A stretch of 64,000 nucleotides of DNA from Diabrotica undecimpunctata (Eukaryota > Arthropoda > Insecta > Coleoptera > Chrysomelidae), in NCBI RefSeq assembly GCF_040954645.1, contig NC_092809.1, positions 84,852,573 through 84,916,572 of the forward strand, written 5' to 3'. The notes under the pieces were generated by a model that was not told the DNA's origin, made no database searches, and was given only the letters and a program-made list of their open reading frames with translations. Numbering within the stretch: position 1 is the first letter of the stretch; every line of letters begins with the position of its first letter. Below are positions 34,014 through 45,560 of the stretch, piece after piece. The position numbers and the translations under genes were made by a program.

Positions 34014-36190
34014 GTACACCGTAGAAAAAAATGTTTCAAATAAAAAATATAGCTGAGGTAATTTTAAACAAAAATGTTTATAAGCATTTTTTGTGTAGAA
34101 TGAACCGTCTTCTTAAAAACAACGCTTGAAGAGACCGTCGATTTTGCATGTCACTTACTCGCGCGAAATCAATGTTCAATAAAATTTGTTTCAGCTGGGC
34201 GGTAAAAATTGGATATCTTTTTATTCAAGTGACCTATCGAAAAAAATCAAGATGCGTATTAAAGGTAAAGAGTTCAGCTTTCGTATGCAAGTTTCGCGTT
34301 TTGCCGCAAATAAACTCAGATTTTATACAGGTGTTAAATAAATAAAAGTGGCGCGATTTTTGCCATTTTTTTGTGATTCTCACGAGATCAATACAATCTA
34401 TCCCTTTCATTGACTGGCCATTATGAAGTTTCTATTACTATAGCCTAATCGTTAAAACCTATAGCATGAAATTTTAGTTTTGAGTTTTGGCAACAAGGCA
34501 TGTGAGGCATTTGAAATATGCTTAAAAAACGCTGGATTTAAACTTTCACACAACAAACGATTTAAAAAATTTAAAACTTTTTTTTCAATTATACTAGTAC
34601 ATTTTTCAAAAGAACAAAACTTCTGCAATAAACTACACCCAAAACCGTCTTTTTAAATGCATTTCCCGTGACGTGTGATCGTTTGTAATGTAAAACATTA
34701 AATTCTGCGTTTTTTTATTCATATTTCAAATGCCTCATATTTGTTACTACAACTCAAAATTGAAATTTCATGTCATAGGATTTAAATATTGATCTCTAAA
34801 AATGGAAATTTAACACCTTTATAAAAACTGAGTTTATTCTCGGCAATAAACTGAGTTTATCCCCTCGGGATAGGACATTTGGATTGAAAGATGTCGAATT
34901 TTTACCGTCGAGCTGTAGCAAATTTGATTAAACATTGATTTCGCGCTTGTATGAAGCCATGTAGGAATTCCACATCCCCGATGAACTGATAAGATTGGTT
35001 AAGGCTACAATGCGTAAAGTTGTTTGCAAAGTCGAAATACAGGGCGAACAATCACAGGCATTTGAAACGCATGTTGGGCTGCGACAGGGAGATGCGCTGG
35101 CGTGTCTACTTTTCTACATAGCTCTGGAAAAGGCGGTCAGGGATGCCCAAATAGACAACAGAGGAAACATCTTTAATAAATCATCCCAAATTTTGGCATA
35201 TGCAGATGATGTCGACCTAGTTGCCCGCACAACACGCAAACTAGAAGAAATGTATACCACCTTGTCAAACGCCTCAAAAAATATGGGTAAATGAAGATAA
35301 AACTAAGATAATGGCATCAACACCCAACAATAGAGCCAGAAACATCGGCCACCAATTCACGGTTGATAATTCTACCTTTGAAGTGGTGGAGAAATTCACA
35401 TACTTAGGCTCCCTGATCACCAGGGAGAACGTCATGACGGAAGAAATCAAGCGAAGAATAATCCTAGCAAACAAATGCTATTTTGGACTGAGTAGACATA
35501 GGAGAAGCAGAAACTTAAGCCAAAAAACAAAAAAAAACCATATACAAAACCCTTATACAACCAGTGTTGACATATGGGTCGGAGACATGGACCATTTCCA
35601 AGGCAGATGAAAATCTCTTGCTTATATTTGAACGAAGGATCCTGAGAAGAATATTCGGTGGCATCTGTGAAAATGGTGTTTGGAGAAGGAGGTACAACTA
35701 CGAGATATATCACAGATATAAACATATATTTGGTGGTAAAGACGTAGTATCCTTTATAAAAATAGGCAGACTAAGATGGGCAGGACATCTGGCAAGATCA
35801 CAGCAGAACAGCCCTCCTAGAAGAATCCTTATGTCGCAACCTGTGGGAAGTAGAAGTAGGAGTAGGCCAAATCTCAGATGGAGGGATGGTGTAGATGAGG
35901 ATGGTAGACAAATAGGCGCAGCAAACTGGCAACAGTTGGCAATGGATAGAACTGACTGGCGCAATAGACTTGGGAAGGTTGATGCTCTTTTATAGGGCTG
36001 TAGCACCAATGATGATGATGATAGTGATTTCGCGCTCTTAACTGACATGCAAAACCGACGGTCGCTTCAAGCGTTTTTTCTAAGAGAACGGTTCATTCTA
36101 CACAAAAAATGCTTATGTACATTTTTGTTAAAAATTATCTCAGCCACATTTTTTATTTGAAACATTTTTTTACGGTGTACAGATACTTAG
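34014..36190. mobile_element. Foldback element copy 1 (long palindrome), LINE inside
   Basis: The outer ends CTGTACACCGTAGAAAAAAA (34015) and TTTTTTTACGGTGTACAG (about 36166-36183) are inverted. The arms match inwards through AGCATTTTTTGTGTAGAATG, GAACCGT, CGCGCGAAATCAATG, GGTAAAAATT, AACTCAG, GTGTTAAAT, GCATTTGAAATAT and AAAAAACGC to a centre near 34600-34660. Without the inserted LINE (34948-36024) it is about 1.1 kb with 0.5 kb arms. No transposase is present. Homology to copy 2 continues to the right as far as 36302, so the true end may lie beyond 36190. Confidence 0.8.
34948..36024 (+). mobile_element. LINE inserted in foldback copy 1
   Basis: Flanked by the 12-bp target duplication TGATTTCGCGCT (34936-34947 and 36025-36036). 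It is 5'-truncated. Blocks: ELIRLVKATMRKVVCKVEIQ, THVGLRQGDALACLLFYIAL, SQILAYADDVDLVARTTRKL (intact YADD), a frame change at 35283, EVVEKFTYLGSLITRENVMT, LTYGSETWTISKADENLLLI, RRILRRIFGG, IGRLRWAGHLARSQ and DRTDWRNRLGKVDALL. The stop is followed by GGCTGTAGCACCAATGATGA and the GATGAT tail. Two frameshifts and no stop within blocks suggest a fairly young insertion. Confidence 0.88.
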
Positions 36191-36302
36191 TATATCGATA
36201 CGGGGTAAGCCCGGGGGTAAAAGTGGTAAACTTTACTGCATCTTTTTTAGGGTCCCAAAATTAATATTCTCTGTAAAATTCAGCTTGTTCGTATGATTTT
36301 TA

Positions 36303-36318
36303 CTCTGAGATAGCGCGT
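36303..36318 (-). other. Sequencing barcode remnant at a possible misjoin
   Basis: CTCTGAGATAGCGCGT. The left flank is foldback-associated repeat, whose homologue continues differently at 45545. The right flank starts abruptly in the middle of a LINE endonuclease. Confidence 0.9.
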
Positions 36319-37385
36319 CGACGGGAGTATTAAGTATAGAGAGTAATGAATTAGGTATCTCACAGTACAATATGTACTGGTGTGATAGATCAAGCTTAAC
36401 CAGTTCATGTGAACGACTTGGAGGAGTTCTTATAGCGATTAATATTGACATTTCTTCAGTTTTAGTAAATCATCAATTTAAAAAAATTGAATGTATTTTT
36501 GTTGAACTTTTATTTGGAAAACAAAAGTGTGTTATGGGATGTGTTTATTTACCTCCAAACTGTCCATTATGTTTGAATAAAGACTATGTAAAGTGTGAAG
36601 AAGGTATTTTATATGAAACACAGTACAGTTTGGTATATCTACTTGTTGATTTTAACCTACCAAATATTCATTGGGAAAATGATGAATAAGACCGATTGGA
36701 AATATTACTAATAAAGTTGAATGTATTTCAGAAAGTTTTGCTTTCAATCTCTTTCAATTAAATAATGTACCAAACTGTAATGGGGTTTTCTTAGATCTTA
36801 TTTTTTCTAGTATAAAGAACATTGACTTAAAAATTGCTGATCAATCTTTATTAAAATGTGATAGCATCATCCAGCCTAGTCCTTTGGCATTATTGGAAAT
36901 GTTACTTTAGACTCTCTTAGCTATGATTGTCTATTTTGACTTAAAAATGCTAATTATATCCTTATTAATGAATATTTAGGCTCAGTCGATAGGAATATTG
37001 ATGAGACAGATGTAAATAATAGCGTTGACAAATTTTATGAAGTGTTAGATTCCTGTATTAATCTATTTGTACCAAAACTAGATGCAAAAACTCAAAATTT
37101 CCGAAATGGTACACTCCTCATTTAAAACCTATTATTTCAAAAGAAGATTGCTCATGAAAAATACAAAATGACAGGATCTAAGAAGGATTATGATCTTTTT
37201 TCTAATTTGCGTTAAGAATTTATTCACAGATTCACCTAAATAATTTACAAACTGCTATGTATGATAAAAAAGATTTTTTTAATTATGTAAATAATAAAAG
37301 AAAATGTTTTGATTTGAAAAACACAATGAAATATGAGAATATAACCTCTGATAATTCCCAAAATATAGCAAATTTGTTTAGTAAA
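36319..37385 (+). mobile_element. Jockey-type LINE endonuclease, cut by gap
   Basis: 36372-36689 reads MYWCDRSSLTSSCERLGGVL, IAINIDISSVL, CIFVELLFGKQKCVMGCVYL and LVYLLVDFNLPNIHWEND, the APE-type endonuclease core (GGVL, VYLPP, DFNLP). The rest of the endonuclease and the linker to RT follow in alternating frames (LDLIFSSIKN, VDKFYEVLDSCINLFVP, YVNNKRKCFDLKNT, NIANLF) up to the gap. Many single-base frame breaks occur. Both ends coincide with barcode sequence, so the piece may be one read or contig tip. Confidence 0.75.
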
Positions 37386-37400
37386 CTCTGAGATAGCGCG
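37386..37400 (-). other. Sequencing barcode remnant (contig 3' edge)
   Basis: CTCTGAGATAGCGCG, 15 of 16 bases, directly before the gap. Confidence 0.92.
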
Positions 37401-37500
37401 NNNNNNNNNNNNNNNNNNNNNNNNNNNNNNNNNNNNNNNNNNNNNNNNNNNNNNNNNNNNNNNNNNNNNNNNNNNNNNNNNNNNNNNNNNNNNNNNNNNN
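37401..37500. other. Assembly gap (100 N)
   Basis: Exactly 100 N between two inverted barcode copies. Confidence 0.99.
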
Positions 37501-37515
37501 CGCGCTATCTCAGAG
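37501..37515 (+). other. Sequencing barcode remnant (contig 5' edge)
   Basis: CGCGCTATCTCAGAG, 15 of 16 bases, directly after the gap. Confidence 0.92.
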
Positions 37516-37838
37516 TCCAGAACCAGTCAAATGTATGGGCACCCAAACCCGGACAGTCAAAGCAGTCTAGACCAACACCTATGAGTGGAATATCAGAAAC
37601 CACAACCAGAGGCCGTCAAAATTTTACACCAAATTACCGAGCACAGCCAAAATTCACCGTAGAAGAACTTTACAATATACAATGCCATGGAGATGAACAA
37701 GAAGAGAATGCCAACTACAATGATTACTACGAACCTGAATACGACAATTTTCTACAAGATACATATGAAAATCAACCAACCGAATACGAAGAAAACGTAA
37801 ATTTTCGAGAGGACCCACCAGAAGCAATCGGAACGTAA
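37516..37838 (+). pseudogene. Errantivirus gag C-terminal fragment (A)
   Basis: The frame ending at 37838 reads MSGISETTTRGRQNFTPNYR, FTVEELYNIQCHGDEQEE and then a very acidic, Tyr- and Asn-rich tail. The MSGIS and F(T)VEELYNI words are typical of the end of errantiviral Gag, a structural protein. The pol frame, one base back, is open through the overlap, implying -1 frameshifting. The Gag N-terminus is absent. Confidence 0.6.
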
Positions 37839-40800
37839 TTGAACTTCATTCATTTCCCGACAAGAAGGAGCTACCCTACATTAAAATTTCTAAGCCTTCT
37901 TTACGACTTTTAATCGATACAGGATCTACAAAGTCATTTCTTAATCCAGAAATAGCTTCTTCATATTTTCCAAGTTACATAAAACATGAACCCTTTGTCG
38001 TCACATCAATTTTTCAAAACTATTCCCAAAAATATTGTGCCGAAATTCCTTCATTTTCAGAATTTAATTCTGACAGCAAAATGAAATTTTACCTCTTTAA
38101 GTTTCACAAAACTTTCGATGGTCTTATTGGCCTCGACAATCTAAAACTCTTCGAAGCCCAATTAAACTTCCCTAAATCGCTTCTAGTTACAAAAGATTCT
38201 ACAATCCCCATTAAATATTACGAAACAAATAAAACACAATTTTATTCCAATCATTTGGAAGCAAATTCTATTAGCCAAGTGAAAATTCCTGTCAAAGAAG
38301 AAAAAGGAACCATCATTATTCCTACCCACGCGCTATCTCAGAGTGTAGTACGAGAAGCCCTTACTAACGCCGAGAACCACCTCGCCTGGACCGAAATTGC
38401 CAACTTCACGTCAGAACCCATTCATCTTTCTCTTATGGGACCACTCGAAAGCAATAAAATAGACATTCAAGATTTCCATATATATTCCATGGAAACAACC
38501 TCCGGACCAGATTACAGACAAGATATCGACGACTTAATTAAAACCGAACATCTTAACGAAGAAGAAGAGGAACAAGTTCGCCACCTATGTCAAAAATTCT
38601 CCGATATATCTCACCAACCAGACACTCCTCTCAGCTTTACTAACGAAGTTAAACACCACATCAGAACCAAGGATGAAGAGCCTGTATATACGAAATCATA
38701 CCGGTATCCGTATGTACACAAGGAAGAAGTAAAGAAACAAATCTCTTCAATGTTAGAGTAAGGGATCATTCGACCAAGTCAATCGCCATGGTCCTCGCCC
38801 ATTTGGGTCGTGGCAAAGAAACCCGATTCATCCGGTAAAATAAAGTGGAGGATAGTAGTAGATTATAGAAAGGTCAACGAGAAAACAATTGACGACCGAT
38901 ACAGAATCCCTCACATTAGCGATATTTTGGACAAATTGGGAAGATGTCAATATTTTACGACCCTCGACTTAGCAAGCGGATTTCACCAAATCGAGATGGC
39001 TGAAGAAGACATTCCCAAAACAGCATTTAATGTGGAAAATGGACACTATGAATATTTAAGAATGCCTTTTGGACTTAAGAACGCTCCGTCCACGTTCCAA
39101 CGTATGATGGACAACGTATTGAAGGGACTTCAAGGAGAAATATGCCTCGTCTATATGGACGACGTAATAGTATATTCAACATCACTACAGGAACACATAG
39201 TAAATCTCACAAAAGTATTTCAACGATTAAGAGAAGCCCGACTAAAAATCCAAGTTGACAAATGCGAATTCTTAAAGAAGCAAGTTAATTTTCTAGGACA
39301 CGTAGTCACACAAGAAGGCATAAAACCGAATCCAGCGAAAATTGAAGCAATAGAAAAATACCCAATACGAAAACAGCAAAAGAAATAAGAGGATTTCTTG
39401 GACTACTGGGATATTACAGAAAGTTTATTCGAGACTTCGCAAAAATCACGAAACCTCTAACAAGATGCCTGAAAAAAGATGCAAAGATCGAACATACACC
39501 CGAATTCGTAGAATGCTTTGAAACGTGCAGGAAATTATTAATGAATGAGCCGTTATTACAATATCCAGATTTTTCCAAACCGTTTAACCTCACAACAGAT
39601 GCCAGCAACTTCGCTATCGGTGCAGTACTTTCCCAAGGACCAGTTGGCAGTGATAAACCAATTGTCTTTGCTTCCAGGACACTAAATGAAACCGAAACCA
39701 AGTACTCCACAATAGAAAAGGAAATGTTAGCAATGGTGTGGGCAACTAAGTATTTTCGACCTTACCTATTTGGAAGAAAATTTAAAATACTTTCAGACCA
39801 CCGTCCTTTGCAATATCTATTCTCCCTAAAGGAACCCAACTCCAAACTAGTACGTTGGAGATTAAAATTAGAAGAATTTGACTACGAAGTAATTTACAAA
39901 AAAGGCAAAGCTAATACAAATGCGGACGCACTGTCTCGAATCGAAATACACACAAAGGAAACTAAGGACATCGATTCACAAATTAAGGAAGTCTTTGATG
40001 ATTTAGTAGACATGGAAGACGATGGATGGTCAACGACTAATAATCCAGATGCAGATCGAATAATCGACGAGATTGTAGAAGAAAAAGCAACAGAATTAAT
40101 TCCAGAAAACATCCCAGAAGATACTGTTGAAAACGAAGATCAAAACATCCCAGAAGGCACTGTCGAAAACGAAGATCAAAACATGGACGAAGACGGAAAT
40201 GAAACAATACATACAGCAGTAGAAAACCCAATTCTTGGTATACCTATTTCGGAAAAACCACTTAACTTCTACAATAACCAAATTATAGTCAAAATCGTCA
40301 ACTACAATCCACGACCTCCAGCAATTATACAAACCTTTCCGAATAAAAGACGTTATCATATCCAGCTGTCGAAAGATCAGTTAAAAGCTGATACCATAAA
40401 AATTTTTAAGGAACACCTCAACCCGAAGAAGAAGTATGCAATTTTATTTGAAGCAGAAGAAGAAATTTTTGCAGAAATTTGCGAAATTATCAGGAAAACT
40501 TTTAAACACAACGCATATGACTTAGTAAAGTGCAATCTTTTATTGGAAGATGTTAACCTAGAAGAACAACAAAAAGAGATTATAAAAAACTATCATGAAG
40601 GAAAAACGAACCATAGAGGAATAGCTGAAACAGAAAGTCAAATAAGGAAACGATATTACTGGCCTAATATGAAGAAGGACATAGAAGATATCATAAACTT
40701 TTGTGATATATGTCAAGAAAATAAATACGACAGACTTCCTCCCAAACCAAAATTTATGGTTACACCAACTCCCACTAAACCACTGGAAATAGTTCACATT

Positions 40801-41685
40801 GATTTATTCCAGGCTGATGGACAGAAGTTTCTAACCATAATAGACGCATTTTCGAAATATGGGCAAGCCTACCCAATAAATGGAGGAAATGCAATCAATG
40901 TACTCAACGCCCTATTGATTTTTATAACACATTATGGACTCCCAACAATGATAGTAGCCGATAATGGTACGGAATTTAAAAATGGAGTAATACAAGAATT
41001 TGTAGACTCTCATAAAATCTCAATCCACTATACAACACCAGAGAATCCGCAATCCAACGGGATGATTGAGAGATTTCATTCTACGTTAATCGAACATCTT
41101 CGAATCCTAAGGAACACCAAAGCAAAGCTCTCGATAAAAGAACAAATGCTATACGCTATAATTGGGTACAATAATTCCATACATTCAGCAACGAAGTTAA
41201 GACCCATCGACATATTAAACGGACATATCGACGCAAAAGATCCCTTTGACGTTGACATACAGAAAGTAATACTGAACAATTATATCCAAAATCATAGAGA
41301 GATAACAAAGGAATTATACAAGGAAGTAAACCAGCAAATACAAAAGAATAAAAATAAAGTCATCGAAAATAGAAATAAATCGAGACAAGACCCTATTACG
41401 TATAAACCAAGCACAAAAATCTATACACGAAAAACAGTTACCAGAAATAAATTACTTCCGCGATATTCCGCAAAACATATAAAAAGAAATAACGAAGTGA
41501 CTGTAAAAACATCAAAAACTACAGTTCACAAGAAAAACATAAAACATCAACCTAAATCAAAACTTAATTCTAAACCGTCCGCACAGGATCACCCTGACGA
41601 TGAGAGAAAAACAGAAGATCAAGGACCTGAAAGACAACCCAGGAATAAGTCCCCTCAACCTGGGACAAGCAAAGATTCGTACTAG
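37839..41685 (+). pseudogene. Errantivirus pol (A), interrupted
   Basis: Protease box LRLLIDTGSTKSFLNP near 37900-37950 (catalytic Asp present). Then a linker containing a barcode at 38328-38343, which happens to keep the frame. RT at about 38640-39370 includes [35 protein letters not shown] and [10 protein letters not shown]. RNase H with LTTDASNFAIGAVLSQ (39590) and ADALSRI. Integrase with HEGKTNHRG and FCDICQ zinc residues, IDAFSKYGQAY, VADNGTEFKN and NPQSNGMIERFHST (D, D, E). Breaks: a TAA at 38759-38761 just before the RT block and a one-base frame change near 39380 between RT and RNase H. The last 714 codons (39541-41685) are uninterrupted. Confidence 0.9.
38328..38343 (+). other. Sequencing barcode remnant inside pol (A)
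   Basis: ACGCGCTATCTCAGAG, full 16-mer, read in frame as part of THALSQSV. Pol text resumes on both sides. Confidence 0.92.
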
Positions 41686-41689
41686 TACA

Positions 41690-42352
41690 CACGATTTCAT
41701 ATACTTTTTCAAACTACTACCAATAAAAGAAGAATTGGACAGAATTGAAACCAGTACGACGCAAAGACCACAGCAGTTCAAAATGGACTTAGCCATTACC
41801 TTTTTCGTGTATTATATTTATCCTTCATTTTCTTGTAATACATCTTAATTCCTTTACTTATTATCATTTATTTTCTATACCTACCGCAAATTCTACTACA
41901 ATCATTTCTCCTGAACCATGTCTCCCCATAAACAAAAAAAAAAAAATCCTTTCAATATTTGGAAGAACCATGTCCCCGAATCAACCGAAATTACAACTCG
42001 ATGTTCTACAACAAAAATTTTGTCCCTAAAAGAAACTTATCTCATCAATCTTCCGCCCAGATGCAAATTCAAAACCCCAATCCAGAGTTACATAAATTCA
42101 AGGACAACCATCCCAGAGCAACCGCTAATGTTTCCCAAAATAAGAACCATAGATATTCAAACAGCGATTAAATCCCCTTAGACAAACTGCATGAACTCTC
42201 TAAGGAAGATGAACATCTAGAGACAATTAATCCGAAATTATGGAACCATAGCCATAACCATTTTTGGATGACTCCTTTATATATCTTTATTACAATAATC
42301 TGCCTCTATATATGTTACAGGTATAAAACAAATAACAAAAAAACCCAACTCT
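41690..42352 (+). pseudogene. Errantivirus env remnant (A)
   Basis: Most of env is unreadable. The last 58 codons (42176-42352) are open: DKLHELSKEDEHLETINPKL, then a transmembrane helix MTPLYIFITIICLYICY and a short basic tail RYKTNNKKTQL before the TAG. A membrane anchor with a short cytoplasmic tail at this position fits the C-terminus of an errantiviral envelope protein. The extracellular part is deleted or frameshifted. Confidence 0.6.
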
Positions 42353-42426
42353 AGCGACGAAACTCCAGAAAAGGCCAACTCAACAGTTCTGTTCATCCCT
42401 CACAAAACTTCTTCAGGGGATGGAGT

Positions 42427-42690
42427 AGTTACAGTACAATGACCGCTACCATCCAGTAAATTCCACCACGTGGATTCCAACACGGGGCTACCGCTTGAAC
42501 ATTCTGGACTAAATTGCGACGTATTGAACAGCAAGATCAGCAATTAATAAATTATAAAAACACCATGTTAAAATCAATATTTTCAGTCTGATTTAAAATA
42601 TAGTCTGATTTAATTTATTGTTGTTGTTACTAAAATCTTTGTAAGTCGAAATAAAAGTTTTAATTGTGAAGTTCAGTTTTTAAAAAAGTG
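42427..42690 (+). repeat. Probable 3' LTR of errantivirus A
   Basis: A purine-rich GGGGATGGAGT precedes AGTTACAGTACAATGACC. Errantivirus LTRs start AGT(T). A polyadenylation-like AATAAA lies at about 42650. The right end is uncertain because the 5' LTR is not in the window for comparison. Confidence 0.5.
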
Positions 42691-42883
42691 TTTTTCCCAA
42701 GAACATTCATAATTCGCGCGAAATCAGTCTTCAATAAAATTTGTTTTAGCACGATGGTAAAAATTCGATATCTTTTGATCCAAATGTCCTATCGACAAAA
42801 ATCAAGATGTGTTTTAAAGACAAAGAGTGCATCTGTCTTATGAATTTTCTGTATTTTGCCGAGAATAAACTCAGTTTTTGAGA

Positions 42884-44691
42884 GTTCGGCCCTGATAGCG
42901 ATCAAATCTACCACATTATCAGCTGTCCCGAAATATAGTCATTTTAAATGGTAAAAACAAATCATAATTTAATATTTTATACCTCTACTACAAATTTAAG
43001 TGCATTAGTTAGTGGTGACAATATTATCTCAAGTAAGTAGCACTTCTTTTCGTATTATTTTTGTAACAAGAACAAAATAACCTTTAAATATTACCTACGT
43101 AAAGAGATAACAAAAATTCCAGTTGGGTCTTGACCAGTTTTTTGGACTGGCCACAGGACCGTCTCAACTTCTGATCAAGAAAACTAATCAAATGACTTCA
43201 TACAACAATAATACTACACACGACTCCACTAAACACAGTTACTCAGATGTCGTAAATTATTTTAAACATCCAACAAAACAACAAGCAATAGTCATTTCCA
43301 GCATTGAAGGTACAAAAATCCATGTACGTCGTAGCTGTTGGATCACTAGTGGGTCCAGTTAATGTACTTTTTGCCTCCAGAATTGCTAACAATAGGATAT
43401 GCATATACCTCTCTCCAAAAAACACTGTTGATGCTCTTCTTCATTCTTATAAATATATCGAAATAAATGGATGTCAAGTCGAAGTAAGAAGATTAATTTC
43501 TCCAGCCCAGAGACTAATATCTAATGCATGTCCTACAATCCCGAACGAAATAATTGAACAAGAATTACAAAAACTTGGTATTCACACTGTATCCAAAATG
43601 ACTTTTCTTCGAGTAGGTATGTCTGAAAGTGAGTACAGTCATGTTCTGAGCTTTAGAAGGCCTGGAAGGATTCATTACACCCCTGGAAAATATGTCTATT
43701 CCTGACTCTTTTACCATAACTCATGATAATACTTCATACCGGGTATTTCTCTTTATAGACGGATTCAGTTGCTCCAAATGTAAAACCATTGGTCATCAAG
43801 AATCAGAATGCGCTCACATTTCAATCCAAACTAATTCAACTACCCTCTTAGATTCAACCCACACCGCATCATCATTATCTAAACCTAATGAACCTAATGA
43901 TAAAATATATCAATCTACGGAAACCGACCTCATCAAAAACATATCTAAAGATAATTCAAACACTTCATTTTCTTCTTCCAAAACAACATCACCAGCTGTA
44001 AATAACACTGAAGATACTGCGGAAATCGACCTTATCCAAAACATGTCTAAAGATAATCCAAAAACTTCATCTTTTCCTTCCAAAACAACAGCACCAGCTG
44101 TAAATAACACTGAAAATACTACGACACCAGAAACACCAATAACCTTAAATAATGCAGTAAATTCTAAACAGCTAAAAATACATAACATATCATCTCCTGA
44201 AATTAACGAAGACAACCCAAAAACCGACTCCACCGACTCATCCGTTTTTAATACCCCTAAACAATATAAACCAAAAAAGAAACCCAAAACCCCCCGTGAA
44301 GATGTCATTCACTCCCTAGAATCCATCAAAGACAAAATCGAAAATAGAGCACCTCCATTTATACTAAATTTCAATGAAATATGTGATTTTATGGAAAATG
44401 TTTTAAACTCTCATAACCCTGAATTAACTTCTGAAGATTACTCCAATGAACCAGAGGAACTAATTCTGATCCCTAATTTTGTTTATTGTTACACAAAATT
44501 CTAGGTTAAGAAATAATATCACCCGACTAAAGAAAAAAATAAACCCTAACCCTTCTTCAGCTGACGAAACTGACGAATCATCACTAGTTGAAGGATAATC
44601 AAGGGATGACTAATTCTCCCTAAACTATATAAGGAAAATATCAACACAGAAACAACATCCAGTATTCTCCCAAATTTGCCATCCCAGTATT
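42884..44691 (+). mobile_element. Jockey-type LINE 5' part (ORF1) in foldback copy 2
   Basis: A 5' untranslated region and ORF1 are present but no endonuclease or RT, the reverse of the usual 5' truncation. It is bounded by foldback sequence AATAAACTCAG on the left and TTTTTATAAAGGTGTTAAAT on the right. The text after ORF1 (about 44600-44690) could be the start of ORF2. Confidence 0.7.
43120..44600 (+). pseudogene. LINE ORF1 (Gag-like, CCHC knuckle), frameshifted
   Basis: The parts are 43123-43350, 43304-43705, 43692-44504 and a tail in the next frame to about 44600. Recognisable are an RNA-binding region with ASRIANNRICIYLSPKN, VEVRRLISPAQRLISNACP and YSHVLSFRRPGRI, and a single CCHC zinc knuckle CSKCKTIGHQESEC. 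This is the nucleic-acid chaperone protein of I/jockey LINEs. The C-terminal half has a Ser/Thr/Asn-rich region with two tandem copies of a ~37-residue unit (DLIKNISKDN and DLIQNMSKDN). Three single-base frame changes join the parts. Confidence 0.7.
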
Positions 44692-45560
44692 TTTATAAAG
44701 GTGTTAAATAAATTAACGTTTCGCGATTTTTGCCATTTTTTAGGATTCTCGTGAGATCCATAAAATTGATTTCATTGTCCAGTTGCAGTAAAATTTCTAT
44801 TTTTAGAGATCAATCTTTAAAACCTATGATTTGAAATTTCAATTTTGAGTTGTGGTAACAAATATAAGGCATTTGAAATATGAATAAAAAACGCAGAATT
44901 TAATGTTTTACATTACAAACGATTACACGTCACGGGAAATGCATTTACGAAGACGGTTTTGGATGTAGTTTATTGCACAAGTTTTGTTCTTTTGAAAAAC
45001 GTACTATTATAATTAAAAAAAAAAGTTTTAAATGTTTTAGATCGTTTGTTGTATGAAAGTTCCAGCGTTTTTTAAGCATCAAATGCCTCACATTTGTTGC
45101 TAAAACTCAAAACTAAAATTTCATGCTATAGGTTTTAAAGGTTACGCTCTAGTAATCGAAACTGTATAGTGGCCAGTCAATAAAAGGAATATATTGTATT
45201 GATCACGTGAGAATCGAAAAGATATCGAATTTTTACCGTCGAGCTGATACAAATTTTATTGAACATTGATTTCGCGCGTGTAACTGTTATATAAGAGAAC
45301 GGTTCATTCTATACAAAAAATGCTTATTAACATTTAAATTTATCTCAGCTACATTTTTTATTTGAAACATTTTTTTCTACGGTATACAGATTCTTGGTAA
45401 ATCGATGTTTTTGCGTTTTTACCCCCTGCGAGGGGGGTTTAGAGGGAATCCCAGGGGTAAAAGTGGTAAACTTTTATGTATCTTTTTTGGGGTCCAAAAT
45501 TAATATTCTCAGCAAAATTCAGCTTGTTCGTATGATTTTTAGAGGTTCAGTGGCATTTTC

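Larger units (their letters stand above)
37516..42690 (+). mobile_element. Errantivirus-type Gypsy element A, 5' end missing
   Basis: The order is gag C-terminus (37516-37838), pol with protease, RT, RNase H and integrase (about 37839-41685), an eroded env region (41690-42352), and a probable 3' LTR starting AGTTAC at 42427 with an AATAAA near 42650. The gag-to-pol transition is a -1 frame overlap, as in gypsy. The 5' LTR and most of gag are lost at the gap. The 3' LTR abuts foldback copy 2 at about 42690-42716. Confidence 0.85.
42716..45400. mobile_element. Foldback element copy 2, LINE ORF1 inside
   Basis: Matches copy 1: 42716-42883 (CGCGCGAAATCAGTCTTCAATA onward) is the inner part of the left arm, then an insertion (42884-44691). 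44692-45400 gives the middle (GGTGTTAAATAAAT, GGCATTTGAAATAT, AAACGCAG, TTTTTTAAGCATCAAATGCC) and the complete right arm ending TTCTACGGTATACAG. The middle is in reverse orientation relative to copy 1. The outer 150 bp of the left arm is missing, replaced by the errantivirus LTR. The flank to 45545 also matches 36190-36302. Confidence 0.8.
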
